Origin: a virus
Strand: one strand, 5' to 3'
Length of the DNA stretch: 24,715 nt
Virus record (IMG/VR): IMGVR_UViG_3300025012_000277
Location: 1 to 24,715 of that record
Part shown: one piece after another, positions 1 through 7,492 of the stretch
Numbering within the stretch: position 1 is the first letter of the stretch
Layout of the letters: every line of letters starts with the position of its first letter
Position numbers and translations under genes: made by a program
The notes under the pieces: model-generated
Databases searched by the model: none
Told to the model about the DNA's origin: nothing
Seen by the model: the letters and a program-made list of their open reading frames with translations, nothing else

Positions 1-195
1 AAGCTGAACTCCAAAATAATGTTGTATGAAGCGATGTATATTTCTACGATAAAATGTTGTCCAGTCTATTAAATTATCTTGTCGCTGTTCACTTATTTCT
101 TTGTCTTTGATCATTGTTTTTGGTGCTTTAGATTGATCGCTATGACCAGAATATTTGCTAAAATTATTTTCAAATTTACTGTATGATCTACCCAT
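1..195 (-). CDS. terL: Terminase large subunit, N-terminal part (runs off left edge)
   Basis: This is the beginning of a gene that leaves the window at the left edge; 65 codons are visible from an ATG at 193-195. The end of the visible part reads WTTFYRRNIHRFIQHYFGVQ, the pattern seen near the N-terminus of large terminase (ATPase/nuclease packaging motor) proteins just before the ATPase domain. No Walker motif falls inside the window, so the call rests on this short stretch and on position. The ATG overlaps the end of the upstream small-terminase gene by 8 bases, typical of coupled terS-terL pairs. The large subunit pumps DNA into the prohead through the portal. The protein beyond the edge was not seen. 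Confidence 0.7.
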   Translation of the reverse strand, partial: MGRSYSKFENNFSKYSGHSDQSKAPKTMIKDKEISEQRQDNLIDWTTFYRRNIHRFIQHYFGVQL

Positions 196-1153
196 TATAA
201 TCACCATCATTATTTCCGACATCCACACTGTCTAGATCAGCATCAATATTATCATCAACAACGAAATTTCTAACTCCTGTTATAAAATTTTCAATGGGTC
301 TAACAATATAATTTTTAATATATGGAATAAATCCATCCATGTCTTTGTATTTTTCTTGATTTTCAAACCATTCAGCAGGTTTAAATTGTTCAATATCTTT
401 AACCCATTTACCAAAACAATCGTGCGATTTTCCTGCACTCGCTGCATTGGCTTTTGCAGGGTCGAGAGATGCTGTTTTTAACAAGTCTTGTAATTCTTTT
501 TGAAGACCTCCAACGCCATCACCTTTATCTCTTGCTTGTCTAATTTCAAGTATTTTAATACATATTTCTCTTAACAAAGTTATTTCAGCTTGATTGTCAC
601 ATTTATGAGTTTCTTTCCATGCGGATAGTTCTGCTTCTAGAAAAATATAATCATCAATTATGAAACTTTTGCCCCAAAATAACACTAAATCGTCATCTAC
701 TTCTTCGTTTACAATATCAATATTTTCTTGCCTTAGAAAATTACTATCTTTGTATCTAAACGACTCCATTTTTTCATTACTTTTATTTGTTGAACTGAGT
801 TTGCTTTTATAATACCCAAATAATTTTGTTGCATTTTTACCTTTTGTCATTAAACTTTCCATATGTGTTTGTGCTTGTTTTAAAGATTCTTCGCTATATC
901 TAACATCTAAATCTTGACAAGTTAATTTTAAGGAAACTTCTAAACTATTATAGATAGAAAAATAGTTGTCAAATATCTCATTGCAGTGGTCTCGGCACAC
1001 ACTCATATAGCCATTCTTATCAATCATAGGATTTGTACACTCATAGAATGCGGAGGGTGCTTTATAATCTTCACATACTCTACAATATATTTTCTCAGGA
1101 ATGTTTAGTCTTGGTTCTTTTATTGTTTTCCCAACTCTTGGAATTGATCTCAC
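188..1153 (-). CDS. terS: Terminase small subunit, zinc-knuckle type
   Basis: About 320 residues. The N-terminus has a putative zinc knuckle (Cys24, Cys27, Cys53, Cys57, numbered from the GTG). The middle and C-terminal parts carry the pattern WGKSFIIDDYIFLEAELSAW, then LLREICIKILEIRQARDKGD, and later KSHDCFGKWVKDIEQFKPAEWF. I recognise these from small terminase subunits of large Bacillota phages. The protein would recognise the packaging site and load the large subunit, whose gene starts 8 bases before this one ends. Start choice is doubtful. The GTG at 1151-1153 sits inside the Shine-Dalgarno stretch AAAGAGGTGAG, so it is badly placed. An in-frame ATT three codons later (1142-1144) lies about 8 bases after AGAGG and may be the true start. 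Confidence 0.72.
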   Translation of the reverse strand: MRSIPRVGKTIKEPRLNIPEKIYCRVCEDYKAPSAFYECTNPMIDKNGYMSVCRDHCNEIFDNYFSIYNSLEVSLKLTCQDLDVRYSEESLKQAQTHMESLMTKGKNATKLFGYYKSKLSSTNKSNEKMESFRYKDSNFLRQENIDIVNEEVDDDLVLFWGKSFIIDDYIFLEAELSAWKETHKCDNQAEITLLREICIKILEIRQARDKGDGVGGLQKELQDLLKTASLDPAKANAASAGKSHDCFGKWVKDIEQFKPAEWFENQEKYKDMDGFIPYIKNYIVRPIENFITGVRNFVVDDNIDADLDSVDVGNNDGDYNG

Positions 1154-1181
1154 CTCTTTTAATTAAAGAAGAAATTAATTA

Positions 1182-2372
1182 CTAACCAACTTCTTCTAAA
1201 TCCTTATATTTACCACCAATATAATTTTCCTTAAACTCATTAAATTGTTCTATGTTATTTTCACCATACCCATAAACTTTGTGGAAAAGTGCATGAATAT
1301 CACCAGTCAAACAAACTCCGACACCATGAATTTTATGTAACCTACTACATTCATTTCTAATCAATACTAATTCTTCATCCGAATATTCATTAATAAATCT
1401 TCTTTTTTCAATATTTAAGTTATCAAATATCTCATTAAATATCTTATCAAATCCATATAAATGATGAATTATATCAAATCGTTTATTTGTTACAACACAT
1501 TTATAATTTGACGCTATCATCGATTCTTTTTTCCATTCTGTAATTGAGTCTCTTAATATTGAATTTATTTCAGAGAAACCACCCTTCCACATTGGATTAT
1601 TTTCTCCTTTGTGCATATCATAACTACATAGATTACAACCATAAGAATGAAGCATTGCCTCATATGTTTTTGTTTGAATTATTCCCTTATGTATTGGACA
1701 CTCATATTCCAATGGTGATTGATTATTAATATAATCTTCTTCTTTTGATAAAAGAATTACTTTTTTATCTTTGAATAAATCTTGAACTTCACTAAAATCT
1801 CTTCGTTTATCTTTACTTAATTTATCCCAAGAACAATATTTACAATCTTGATCTTTATATTTAAAATTTCCATATTTTATAGACTGAACACCTTTCTCTA
1901 TGTGTTTATTGCAAATGAAATCCATATATGATTCTGCATTTTTATAAGTTTTAGTTAATAATACCAAATCTCTTTCATTGAACTCTTCATCTATTCCATT
2001 AATGTTATATTTAGTTTTTGCGACTGCAATTTTACTACCTACGCCATTTATCTGTGGACTATATCTGACTCCATTTTTAATTAAGCATAATTCTTCTTGT
2101 TTCTTATGCTTGCATTTATCACATGCGTCTTTTATTATAGGTTGATTCTTGTGACTATTTATATATCTATAATATGGTTTAGATATAACTGTTTCTATCT
2201 CTTGTTCTAAGCAATAATCGCATAAACATTGGATTGGCGCATTACTACCATCTAATAATTTATGAACATTAATTGTAATGACTTTTTTGTATTCCCATTT
2301 ATGACCTAAACTTTCAATGTATTTCTTATTGTTTGACAGGCAAGTTACTTCTACCTCTTTTGTTAACAACAT
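1182..2372 (-). CDS. Homing-type HNH endonuclease with zinc-ribbon-like repeats
   Basis: 396 residues from the ATG at 2370-2372. The N-terminus KEVEVTCLSNNKKYIESLGH and the following CDYC and CDKC pairs resemble the DNA-binding modules in front of phage homing endonucleases. The C-terminal part has GENNPMWKGG, then a core in which DIIHHLYGFD and the later GVGVCLTGDIHALFHKVYGY supply the histidines of an HNH nuclease. Such free-standing enzymes cut phage DNA at a specific site and spread their own gene. It sits between the antirepressor and small-terminase genes, a common type of insertion point. The reading frame is open further upstream to a TTG at 2513, but the ATG at 2372 has AGAAGG about 9 bases before it and fits the family start. 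The added upstream residues look like leader sequence. Confidence 0.82.
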   Translation of the reverse strand: MLLTKEVEVTCLSNNKKYIESLGHKWEYKKVITINVHKLLDGSNAPIQCLCDYCLEQEIETVISKPYYRYINSHKNQPIIKDACDKCKHKKQEELCLIKNGVRYSPQINGVGSKIAVAKTKYNINGIDEEFNERDLVLLTKTYKNAESYMDFICNKHIEKGVQSIKYGNFKYKDQDCKYCSWDKLSKDKRRDFSEVQDLFKDKKVILLSKEEDYINNQSPLEYECPIHKGIIQTKTYEAMLHSYGCNLCSYDMHKGENNPMWKGGFSEINSILRDSITEWKKESMIASNYKCVVTNKRFDIIHHLYGFDKIFNEIFDNLNIEKRRFINEYSDEELVLIRNECSRLHKIHGVGVCLTGDIHALFHKVYGYGENNIEQFNEFKENYIGGKYKDLEEVG

Positions 2373-2381
2373 CTTCCAAAA

Positions 2382-2445
2382 CCTTCTTTCTACACATTTA
2401 TTGTTCTCTACACTTAAAAATAGAAAGGAGAGAGGAGTGTAGAGA
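2382..2445 (-). promoter_or_regulatory. Interleaved inverted repeats over the HNH ribosome-binding site (possible pseudoknot)
   Basis: Two perfect inverted repeats interleave. 2405-2414 (TCTCTACACT) pairs with 2436-2445, a 10-base-pair stem with a 21-base loop. 2386-2392 (CTTTCTA) pairs with 2421-2427, which lies inside that loop. In the minus-strand RNA the second pairing would cover the upstream half of the AGAAAGAAGG Shine-Dalgarno region of the HNH gene, giving an H-type pseudoknot. Sequestering the ribosome site is a known way to restrain homing endonuclease genes in T4; applying it here is inference. Confidence 0.45.
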
Positions 2446-2504
2446 TGGGTCATGACTCCCAAATTACCTCTCAACTTTGATCCACATATTTCAGTGAATA
2501 ACAA

Positions 2505-2532
2505 ATAATCCAAACATTTCTGCTTGGATTAT
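2505..2532 (-). terminator. Weak hairpin terminator after the antirepressor gene
   Basis: A perfect 9-base-pair inverted repeat, ATAATCCAA (2505-2513) and TTGGATTAT (2524-2532), with a 10-base loop, lies about 30 bases past the antirepressor stop codon. In the minus direction it is followed by TTGTTATT, a poor U-tract. The stem is AT-rich, so termination is likely weak. It marks the boundary between the antirepressor gene and the inserted HNH gene. Confidence 0.4.
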
Positions 2533-2564
2533 CGACTTACCCACAAAACTTTATATATTATTAT

Positions 2565-3326
2565 CTAATTCAATAAAACCCTATTGTTATTATCTCCCAA
2601 CAATTTCCCATATTTAACTTCTAACTGATGTTTAATATAATCTTGCTTAAATCCCAAAGTAGTCAATGCCGTAACAATTGTCTCTGCCTCATCTACAATC
2701 TTCAATTCCCCTTCAGTTAAATAATCTCTTGTTAAATCACTTTTTTTATTTATATTTCTAGTTTCTCTTATTTGCTTTGCTTTCATATTGAATAAAATAA
2801 GATATACCATGTCAGTGTAATCACTATAAGTATATTTATTTATATTAGGAACATATTCCTGAATACTAGAAGTCATTCTTTTTCTATCTACTTTACCGAC
2901 TTCTCTTTGTAGATTCCATTCTTTTTGTTTTCCTAAAAATGCTTGTGCTAACACATCTTTTGCTCTTGTTTGATAATCTATAAGTTTATTTACGGCTTCT
3001 ATTTTATTACTTATCATATCTGGAGTGATAGCAATTTTAGCTAACCACAATGGAAGAAAATCAAGCTCAATTGCAAAAGCATTCTGATTACCACCTTTTG
3101 TAGGGAGCGTCAAATTTGACGTACCTTTGGAAATCACAAAATCCTTTTTTGCTTTTTTAACTTCGTTGTCATGTTGTCCCTTTGTTAGTCCTAATGCTTG
3201 GGTAATCCAATTAATACCTGCATAGATTTTACCTGTTTCTTTGACTCTGACAACCATGATCAAATCTCCGTCAAAATTCACCTCCATTAACTCTAATCCC
3301 TTAAGTTTTACCAATTGATTTGACAT
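2565..3326 (-). CDS. Phage antirepressor-type protein
   Basis: 253 residues, ATG with a strong AGGAGG 8 bases upstream. Residues about 10-100 have the layout of the phage antirepressor N-terminal domain: a short strand region VNFDGDLIMVVRVKETGKIY, then GINWITQALGL, and finally LDFLPLWLAKIAI, which matches the typical proline-leucine-tryptophan-leucine segment of that family. The C-terminal half (after about residue 150) is helical and charged and was not recognised. Antirepressors bind repressors or DNA and switch phage programmes; here the protein may regulate the surrounding late region. It is preceded by 227 gene-free bases full of inverted repeats, which fits a regulated gene. The family call is good; the actual target is unknown. 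Confidence 0.68.
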   Translation of the reverse strand: MSNQLVKLKGLELMEVNFDGDLIMVVRVKETGKIYAGINWITQALGLTKGQHDNEVKKAKKDFVISKGTSNLTLPTKGGNQNAFAIELDFLPLWLAKIAITPDMISNKIEAVNKLIDYQTRAKDVLAQAFLGKQKEWNLQREVGKVDRKRMTSSIQEYVPNINKYTYSDYTDMVYLILFNMKAKQIRETRNINKKSDLTRDYLTEGELKIVDEAETIVTALTTLGFKQDYIKHQLEVKYGKLLGDNNNRVLLN

Positions 3327-3553
3327 TGCAAATCCTCCTGCTCATTTTTATAGTGGAAGTACGAGCAATACTTATCAGTGCGTTTATAGCAACCTATCCT
3401 AGTGTTTATTTCTTATAAACACAAATAGACACACTAAATTAATAATGTGTCTGATCTGTTTATAAATTTCACAAATTAAAACTTAGATTTTATTGGATAA
3501 TTTATAACTTCACAAATTATAAACCAACAATATAACCTATAGAGTTATATTTA
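3327..3553 (-). promoter_or_regulatory. Gene-free leader of the antirepressor: hairpins and a direct repeat
   Basis: 227 bases with no gene. It holds three perfect inverted repeats: GTGTTTAT/ATAAACAC (3402-3409, 3415-3422, 5-base loop), AGACACA/TGTGTCT (3427-3433, 3446-3452) and AATATAAC/GTTATATT (3529-3536, 3544-3551). The last lies immediately after the stop of the upstream gene and may be its weak terminator. A 19-20-base direct repeat, TTTATAAATTTCACAAATTA (3459-3478) and TTTATAACTTCACAAATTA (3501-3519), could be a pair of operator sites. I found no convincing sigma-A promoter. Confidence 0.45.
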
Positions 3554-3943
3554 CTAATCCTCCAAAAATTCTCTCATCTCTTCCTTACATTCCTCATATC
3601 CCTCTTCATATCCTTCATAATTTGCCTTATCATAAATATCTCCAAGCAATTCAAAAACATGTTTTGGACACAATTCATTCTCAAATAAGAATTTTACAGC
3701 TTCAGCAAGATAAATATTTTTCCTATCTTCTAAACAATCTTCACACAGACAATCTTCTCCGTGTTCATTATCTTCTTGATCATCACAAGGATAAGCAATT
3801 ACGCCTTCCTCATTATCATTAGATTCTTTATCTAATTCCATAGCATAAGTTTCCAAGTCAACTTCCTGTCCATCGATAGTTAGAATTTGAATCCATTTCT
3901 GTTCAGCTTTATCCCATCCTGATTCTGCATTAAATACACGCAT
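3554..3943 (-). CDS. Small acidic protein with a Cys cluster, unknown function
   Basis: 129 residues, ATG preceded by GAGGAAA at about 8 bases. Very acidic, with a Cys-rich stretch EHGEDCLCEDCLEDR near the middle that could bind a metal. A helical C-terminus, GYEEGYEECKEEMREFLED, follows. The N-terminal ESGWDKAEQKWIQILTIDGQ looks like a small beta region. No family was recognised. It is the gene immediately upstream of the antirepressor leader and ends at a small inverted repeat that may be a terminator. Coding is supported by a good ribosome site, its place in the same-strand gene run and sensible residue composition. Confidence 0.7.
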   Translation of the reverse strand: MRVFNAESGWDKAEQKWIQILTIDGQEVDLETYAMELDKESNDNEEGVIAYPCDDQEDNEHGEDCLCEDCLEDRKNIYLAEAVKFLFENELCPKHVFELLGDIYDKANYEGYEEGYEECKEEMREFLED

Positions 3944-4009
3944 AATTGTTTCCTCGCTTTTATATTTTATTTTAATATCGTTTTTGTTGATGTGAAATAA
4001 TTATAACTC

Positions 4010-4354
4010 CTAAAGCATTTCTTTTTCTTTTGCCAAATTAACATTCTTGCTAGATTCAATAGTAGCATTAGCACTAATTTTACCAATCTCAATATTGTTT
4101 TCTATATTCATGCGATTAAAAATATAAGCAATACTATCCTCTTGAGTAAATCCGCAATTTAGCAATGCAGTATACATACCACATGCAAATGATGCTTCTT
4201 TAATTCCTCTATTAAATTCATCTTTGTCTAGTTGTTCTATTCCGTTTATGTCTATGGGTTCAAAAAACATAATTGGATCATCTAGGTTAAGTTTTGCTTC
4301 ATTTAATTCTAGGGCAGATGTTTCTAATTCCTTATCTTTGCAGTTATCGCACAT
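4010..4354 (-). CDS. Unknown small protein with N-terminal CxxC
   Basis: 114 residues, ATG preceded by AAGGAG at 7 bases. It begins MCDNCKDKE, a CxxC pair that could be half of a metal site or a dimer contact. An acidic linker follows, then a segment EFNRGIKEASFACGMYTALLNCGFTQEDSIAYIF. That segment resembles a short helical hairpin in which a G-x-x-x-A-x-x-x-CG pattern is followed by a TQEDS turn. No family was recognised. It lies 32 bases downstream of the ClpP-like protease gene and is probably cotranscribed with it. Start and reading frame are well supported; the function is open. Confidence 0.7.
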   Translation of the reverse strand: MCDNCKDKELETSALELNEAKLNLDDPIMFFEPIDINGIEQLDKDEFNRGIKEASFACGMYTALLNCGFTQEDSIAYIFNRMNIENNIEIGKISANATIESSKNVNLAKEKEML

Positions 4355-4386
4355 ATTAATTCTCCTTGTATTTTAGATTATTTTAT

Positions 4387-4980
4387 CTACATTATGAAAT
4401 CTACAATTGACTTCTCAATACATTCTTGCGGATAATATGTTACATCAAGATTCTTTTCAGTGAAATTATTAATATCATCTTCTGTAAGTTTAGTATGTTT
4501 TCTCATTATAGATTTTAAAATTTCCCAGTCCTTTAAGTCATATTTCATGTCATTAATTTTCTCTTGAAGAGTGCAATTATGACCTCCATATTGTGGTTGA
4601 TGCACCAGACACCATCCATATCTAGTAATGTACCTATGTCCTTTACTACCTGCCATAAGTACCTTACTAGCTCCTGAAGCACAATATCCATCACAATATG
4701 TCTCAATAATTATCCCTTGCTCTTGGTAAAATTCCATGTCAGAAATCATTGCAAAAACTGACACTACCCAACCACCAAAACTAGAAATTCTTATTTTAAT
4801 ATGTTTTTGTTCTTCTTTTGGTTTTAATAATTCTTGATTTGCTAATTTTCTAAGTTGCCTACAGAATAGGATTTGTGCTTCTCTGTCTATTTCTGTATCA
4901 AGATAGATGAGATTTTGAGAAAGAAAATCATTTAATTTCATTTCTTCTAATGCTTTATTTTGGGGAATCATAATTTCCAT
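4387..4980 (-). CDS. ClpP-like serine protease
   Basis: 197 residues, ATG preceded by GAGG at 8 bases. The ClpP/crotonase-type fold is shown by ISSFGGWV at about 66-73 (the ClpP NSPGGSV loop), GYCASGAS at 98-105 with nucleophile Ser102, VHQP with His127, and LDVTYYPQECIEKSIVD near 178-194 with Asp179. The full Ser-His-Asp triad appears intact and the length matches ClpP (about 195-200). Phage ClpP-like proteins act either as prohead maturation proteases or as self-compartmentalising proteases. The terminase genes downstream make a head-maturation role possible, but no capsid or scaffold gene is visible here. ClpP axial features for docking an unfoldase were not checked. Confidence 0.85.
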   Translation of the reverse strand: MEIMIPQNKALEEMKLNDFLSQNLIYLDTEIDREAQILFCRQLRKLANQELLKPKEEQKHIKIRISSFGGWVVSVFAMISDMEFYQEQGIIIETYCDGYCASGASKVLMAGSKGHRYITRYGWCLVHQPQYGGHNCTLQEKINDMKYDLKDWEILKSIMRKHTKLTEDDINNFTEKNLDVTYYPQECIEKSIVDFIM

Positions 4981-5004
4981 ATATGCATCCTCACTATATT
5001 ATAT

Positions 5005-6177
5005 TTAATTAAACTCAAAATCATAAAAACAATCCACACCATTTTCATTACAAACGCAAATCATTTGTGATGGATTACCAAATATCCTTTTCTGAATGCA
5101 GTAATCATCTACTCCCATAAGTGTTCCTGCCATAATTAATTTAATTCCCTGAATATTATTAGTAGAATTATGATGAAGGTGCCCAGTACATATTGCATAC
5201 GGTTTTTCATCAATCATCATTGTAATATTCCCAATCATTGATTTACTAAAATCGTAATCCCCATGTGCATTTAAATAAGTTTTACCTCTAATATTTACAA
5301 GAGACATGGTATTATCAATTGTATTATCTAATACCACAATATTGCTTTTTGCTTGTAATCTTGCTTTAATATACCAAGGAATAAGATCATCAAGGCGTTC
5401 TCCTTTAAGACTATCATCCTTTGTATTTAGACGAGAGTGATTCCCTGCTACAACATTGAAATAGACATTGTTAAAACAACCACTTAATTCATTAAGGAAC
5501 CAAGCAATTACTTCAGATACTCCCATGATTTGTTCAATTACATTTTCTTTATTTGCTATTTGGACTTGGGGATGAATTGACCCACTAATTAAATCTCCAT
5601 TTGCTGATACATAGCAATTTTCAGACTTATGTAGTTTTTGAACAGAGAATATTTTGTTAAGATACTTTTTCAATCTATCAATTAATATATCTGAATTGTA
5701 TTTATTCCAATGATTATCAATATTAATTCCATAGTGAATATCACATAGAGAAATCATAAGATCATTATCAGAAGCAACAATTTCATTATGCTTATATTGC
5801 AATGGAGTTTTAATTTCCTTAATTGTTCTTTCTACAATATCAAATAATTCATCTTTCCTAGCATCTGTTCTAATATTTTTAGTATAGGCGGTACGTTGAT
5901 CAAAGTATCGAATTTTTTCTTTCTCAAACTCTATTCTTTTTAACTCATACTCTTTCATTATCTTATCACCAGAAATATATTCCTTCTTAGTATCCTCTAC
6001 TCCCTCAGAATAAGCACGATACCATTTGCGAAAACTAGACTCCCCAAAATGCTCTCCTGATTCTTTATTAATCAAATCAGCAATCTCTTGAGATTTAAGA
6101 TTATATAAATCCTTATTAGCAAATAACCTAATTTTGTAGGATTTTAAATTCTCATTTTCTTTTTTTATATATTCCAA
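5005..6177 (-). CDS. Calcineurin-like metallophosphoesterase with N-terminal HTH-like region
   Basis: 390 residues. All metal-binding motifs of the family can be read: CDIHYG (Asp146, His148), ANGDLISG (Asp195), AGNHSR (Asn246, His247), NAHGD (His305) and TGHLHHN (His333, His335). Such enzymes are phosphodiesterases or nucleases, SbcD/Mre11-like in some phages. Residues about 25-55, KSQEIADLINKESG followed by ESSFRKWYR, look like a helix-turn-helix that could bring it to DNA, and a charged coiled segment links the two parts. The start is a TTG at 6175-6177 with only a weak GGTGG about 13 bases upstream, so the N-terminus is less certain. It lies between the methylase and the ClpP-like gene. 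Confidence 0.85.
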   Translation of the reverse strand: MEYIKKENENLKSYKIRLFANKDLYNLKSQEIADLINKESGEHFGESSFRKWYRAYSEGVEDTKKEYISGDKIMKEYELKRIEFEKEKIRYFDQRTAYTKNIRTDARKDELFDIVERTIKEIKTPLQYKHNEIVASDNDLMISLCDIHYGINIDNHWNKYNSDILIDRLKKYLNKIFSVQKLHKSENCYVSANGDLISGSIHPQVQIANKENVIEQIMGVSEVIAWFLNELSGCFNNVYFNVVAGNHSRLNTKDDSLKGERLDDLIPWYIKARLQAKSNIVVLDNTIDNTMSLVNIRGKTYLNAHGDYDFSKSMIGNITMMIDEKPYAICTGHLHHNSTNNIQGIKLIMAGTLMGVDDYCIQKRIFGNPSQMICVCNENGVDCFYDFEFN

Positions 6178-6236
6178 TGTGTTATTAATACCACCCTATA
6201 TTTTATTTATTATACCTATCAACCAATAGGATTTTA

Positions 6237-7064
6237 TTATCTCTTTAAATATAAACTTTCTTTCACATATTCAGTTCCGATCTCTTTGAGTTTTTTAAAA
6301 TTGCTAGTTCCACTATATAGGTACAAATGTTCATTATAAACACTTTCTGGAACATTAAATGTCCTATCTTCTACTCCACAAGTACCATCAAAACTTAAAG
6401 CATATTTACATGGTTGTTCATCTAACCAATTCCAAAGAACATTAAAATCAATTACTCCATTATACATACCCTTAGTCCCTGCATATGGAGGGTCTAAATA
6501 CATGAAATCATCTATATTTGTTTCTATATTTATGTAATCATTATGAACAAACAATACATTATTTACATTCAACAAATTTGACCATTCTAATAAAATGCTT
6601 TCAAGAGTCTTAGGTATAATTCCATTTCTAGTTAAATGAAATGAACTATTAAACTCTCCTTTTGAGTTATATCTGATTAATCCATTTATTGCTGTCCTAC
6701 TTAAAAATAGAAAATCTTCTGGCGTATGTAATTTATTAAAACTATTTCTTATTTTATAGTAATATTGTTTCTTTCTTTCTATATCATTATCAATATTTAA
6801 TTCATTCCACATTGACGTATATTTTTTGATTAATTCACTAGGATTATTTTTTATCATATTCCATAAACTAATCAAATCTTTATTAATGTCTGAGCAAATA
6901 TATTTATTAACTTTTATATCACTATGTAATAATTGTCTTAATACTGAACCACCTCCGACAAATGGTTCATAATATGTATTTATAGTTTTAGGGAATGATT
7001 TAATTATTTCCTCACTTTGACTTCTTTTGCTTCCTGACCATTTTATTACTGGTTTAAAATTCAT
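6237..7064 (-). CDS. dam: DNA adenine N6-methyltransferase, Dam / D12 class
   Basis: 275 residues from the ATG at 7062-7064. That start has AGAAAGGA about 10 bases upstream; an in-frame TTG 8 codons earlier would place the ribosome site inside the gene. Dam-family marks appear in order: VIKWSGSKR near the N-terminus, EPFVGGGS at about 33-40 (AdoMet binding), NGLIRYNSKGEFN in the middle, and the catalytic YLDPPYAG at about 190-197. It should methylate adenine in a short sequence, most likely to shield phage DNA from host restriction or to mark sites for packaging or regulation. The target site cannot be read from sequence. No partner restriction enzyme is visible, so it looks solitary. Confidence 0.88.
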   Translation of the reverse strand: MNFKPVIKWSGSKRSQSEEIIKSFPKTINTYYEPFVGGGSVLRQLLHSDIKVNKYICSDINKDLISLWNMIKNNPSELIKKYTSMWNELNIDNDIERKKQYYYKIRNSFNKLHTPEDFLFLSRTAINGLIRYNSKGEFNSSFHLTRNGIIPKTLESILLEWSNLLNVNNVLFVHNDYINIETNIDDFMYLDPPYAGTKGMYNGVIDFNVLWNWLDEQPCKYALSFDGTCGVEDRTFNVPESVYNEHLYLYSGTSNFKKLKEIGTEYVKESLYLKR

Positions 7065-7088
7065 TATTATCATATCCTTTCTCGACAA

Positions 7089-7390
7089 AGGAATTTATTA
7101 TTCATAAACCAACCACAAAACAAAAATTTAATTAAAAGAATATATCCAGAATTTCGACGCGATAGCTAGAAATTATGTAAGGGAATCTTTTTGGCACAAA
7201 AAGTTACCGCACGTACCTGCTCCCGTTTGACATGTCACAAGATAATTTTTTTATTATAATAATAATACTGTATTTATCATTTTGACATTTGTCCCTTTGC
7301 GGGAGGCCATCATTTACGCAATTTTTCAGCAGAGCTTCAAAATTACTTAAATGAATATATTATAATAATTATTTTATTTATTTTTTGTAT
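7089..7390. other. Gene-free stretch with locally raised GC and structured motifs
   Basis: About 300 bases without a supported gene between the methylase and the HNH gene. Lines 7141-7320 are about 35 percent GC against a visibly lower background. Visible structure: CTTTTT-ggcac-AAAAAG hairpin (7187-7203), palindrome TGACATGTCA (7228-7237), CTCCCG at 7220-7225 and CGGGAG some 75 bases later, and TTTGACAT twice. In the minus strand a 24-codon open stretch without its own start ends at about 7130. I cannot assign a role; an operator region, origin, structured RNA or gene remnant are all possible. Confidence 0.4.
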
Positions 7391-7465
7391 TAAGGGATTC
7401 GCTCTATATGATAATTTGTTAAAGGGATACTCACTCTATTTATGATATACGAAAAGGATACTCAT
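7391..7465 (-). repeat. Direct repeats containing the GTATCCCT motif
   Basis: Read on the plus strand, three related units follow each other: TAAGGGATTCGCTCTATATG at 7391-7410, AAAGGGATACTCACTCTATT at 7421-7440 continuing TATGATATA, and a short unit AAAAGGATACTCAT at about 7452-7465. They share (A)AAGGGATaCtC followed by CTCTAT..ATGATA. The same octamer AGGGATAC / GTATCCCT forms the arms of the hairpin at 8149-8207, so the motif lies on both sides of the HNH gene. They could be operator or protein-binding sites. Confidence 0.55.
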
Positions 7466-7492
7466 AAACTTATTTTGCTACACATTTACTAT

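Noticed and set aside
1544-1729. Plus-strand open reading frame of 61 codons, and similar ones at 3622-3822, 8757-9032, 9309-9533, 11417-11614, 14002-14187, 16362-16565, 20741-20926 and 21581-21769
   Set aside because: Each lies opposite a well-supported minus-strand gene, lacks a good ribosome site and has the residue bias of a shadow frame.
2373-2513. N-terminal extension of the HNH endonuclease from the TTG at 2513
   Set aside because: The added 47 residues look unlike the family N-terminus and run through two inverted repeats; the ATG at 2372 has a good ribosome site.
7130-7205. Minus-strand 24-codon open stretch in the 7089-7390 region, preceded by a 9-codon frame starting MSNGSRYVR
   Set aside because: The frames are interrupted by a stop, the longer one has no start or ribosome site, and I could not connect it to a known protein; it is noted only as a possible remnant.
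7226-7270. Plus-strand TTGACA followed by TATAAT near 7227-7260
   Set aside because: The spacer is about 22 bases and there is no plus-strand gene for it to serve.
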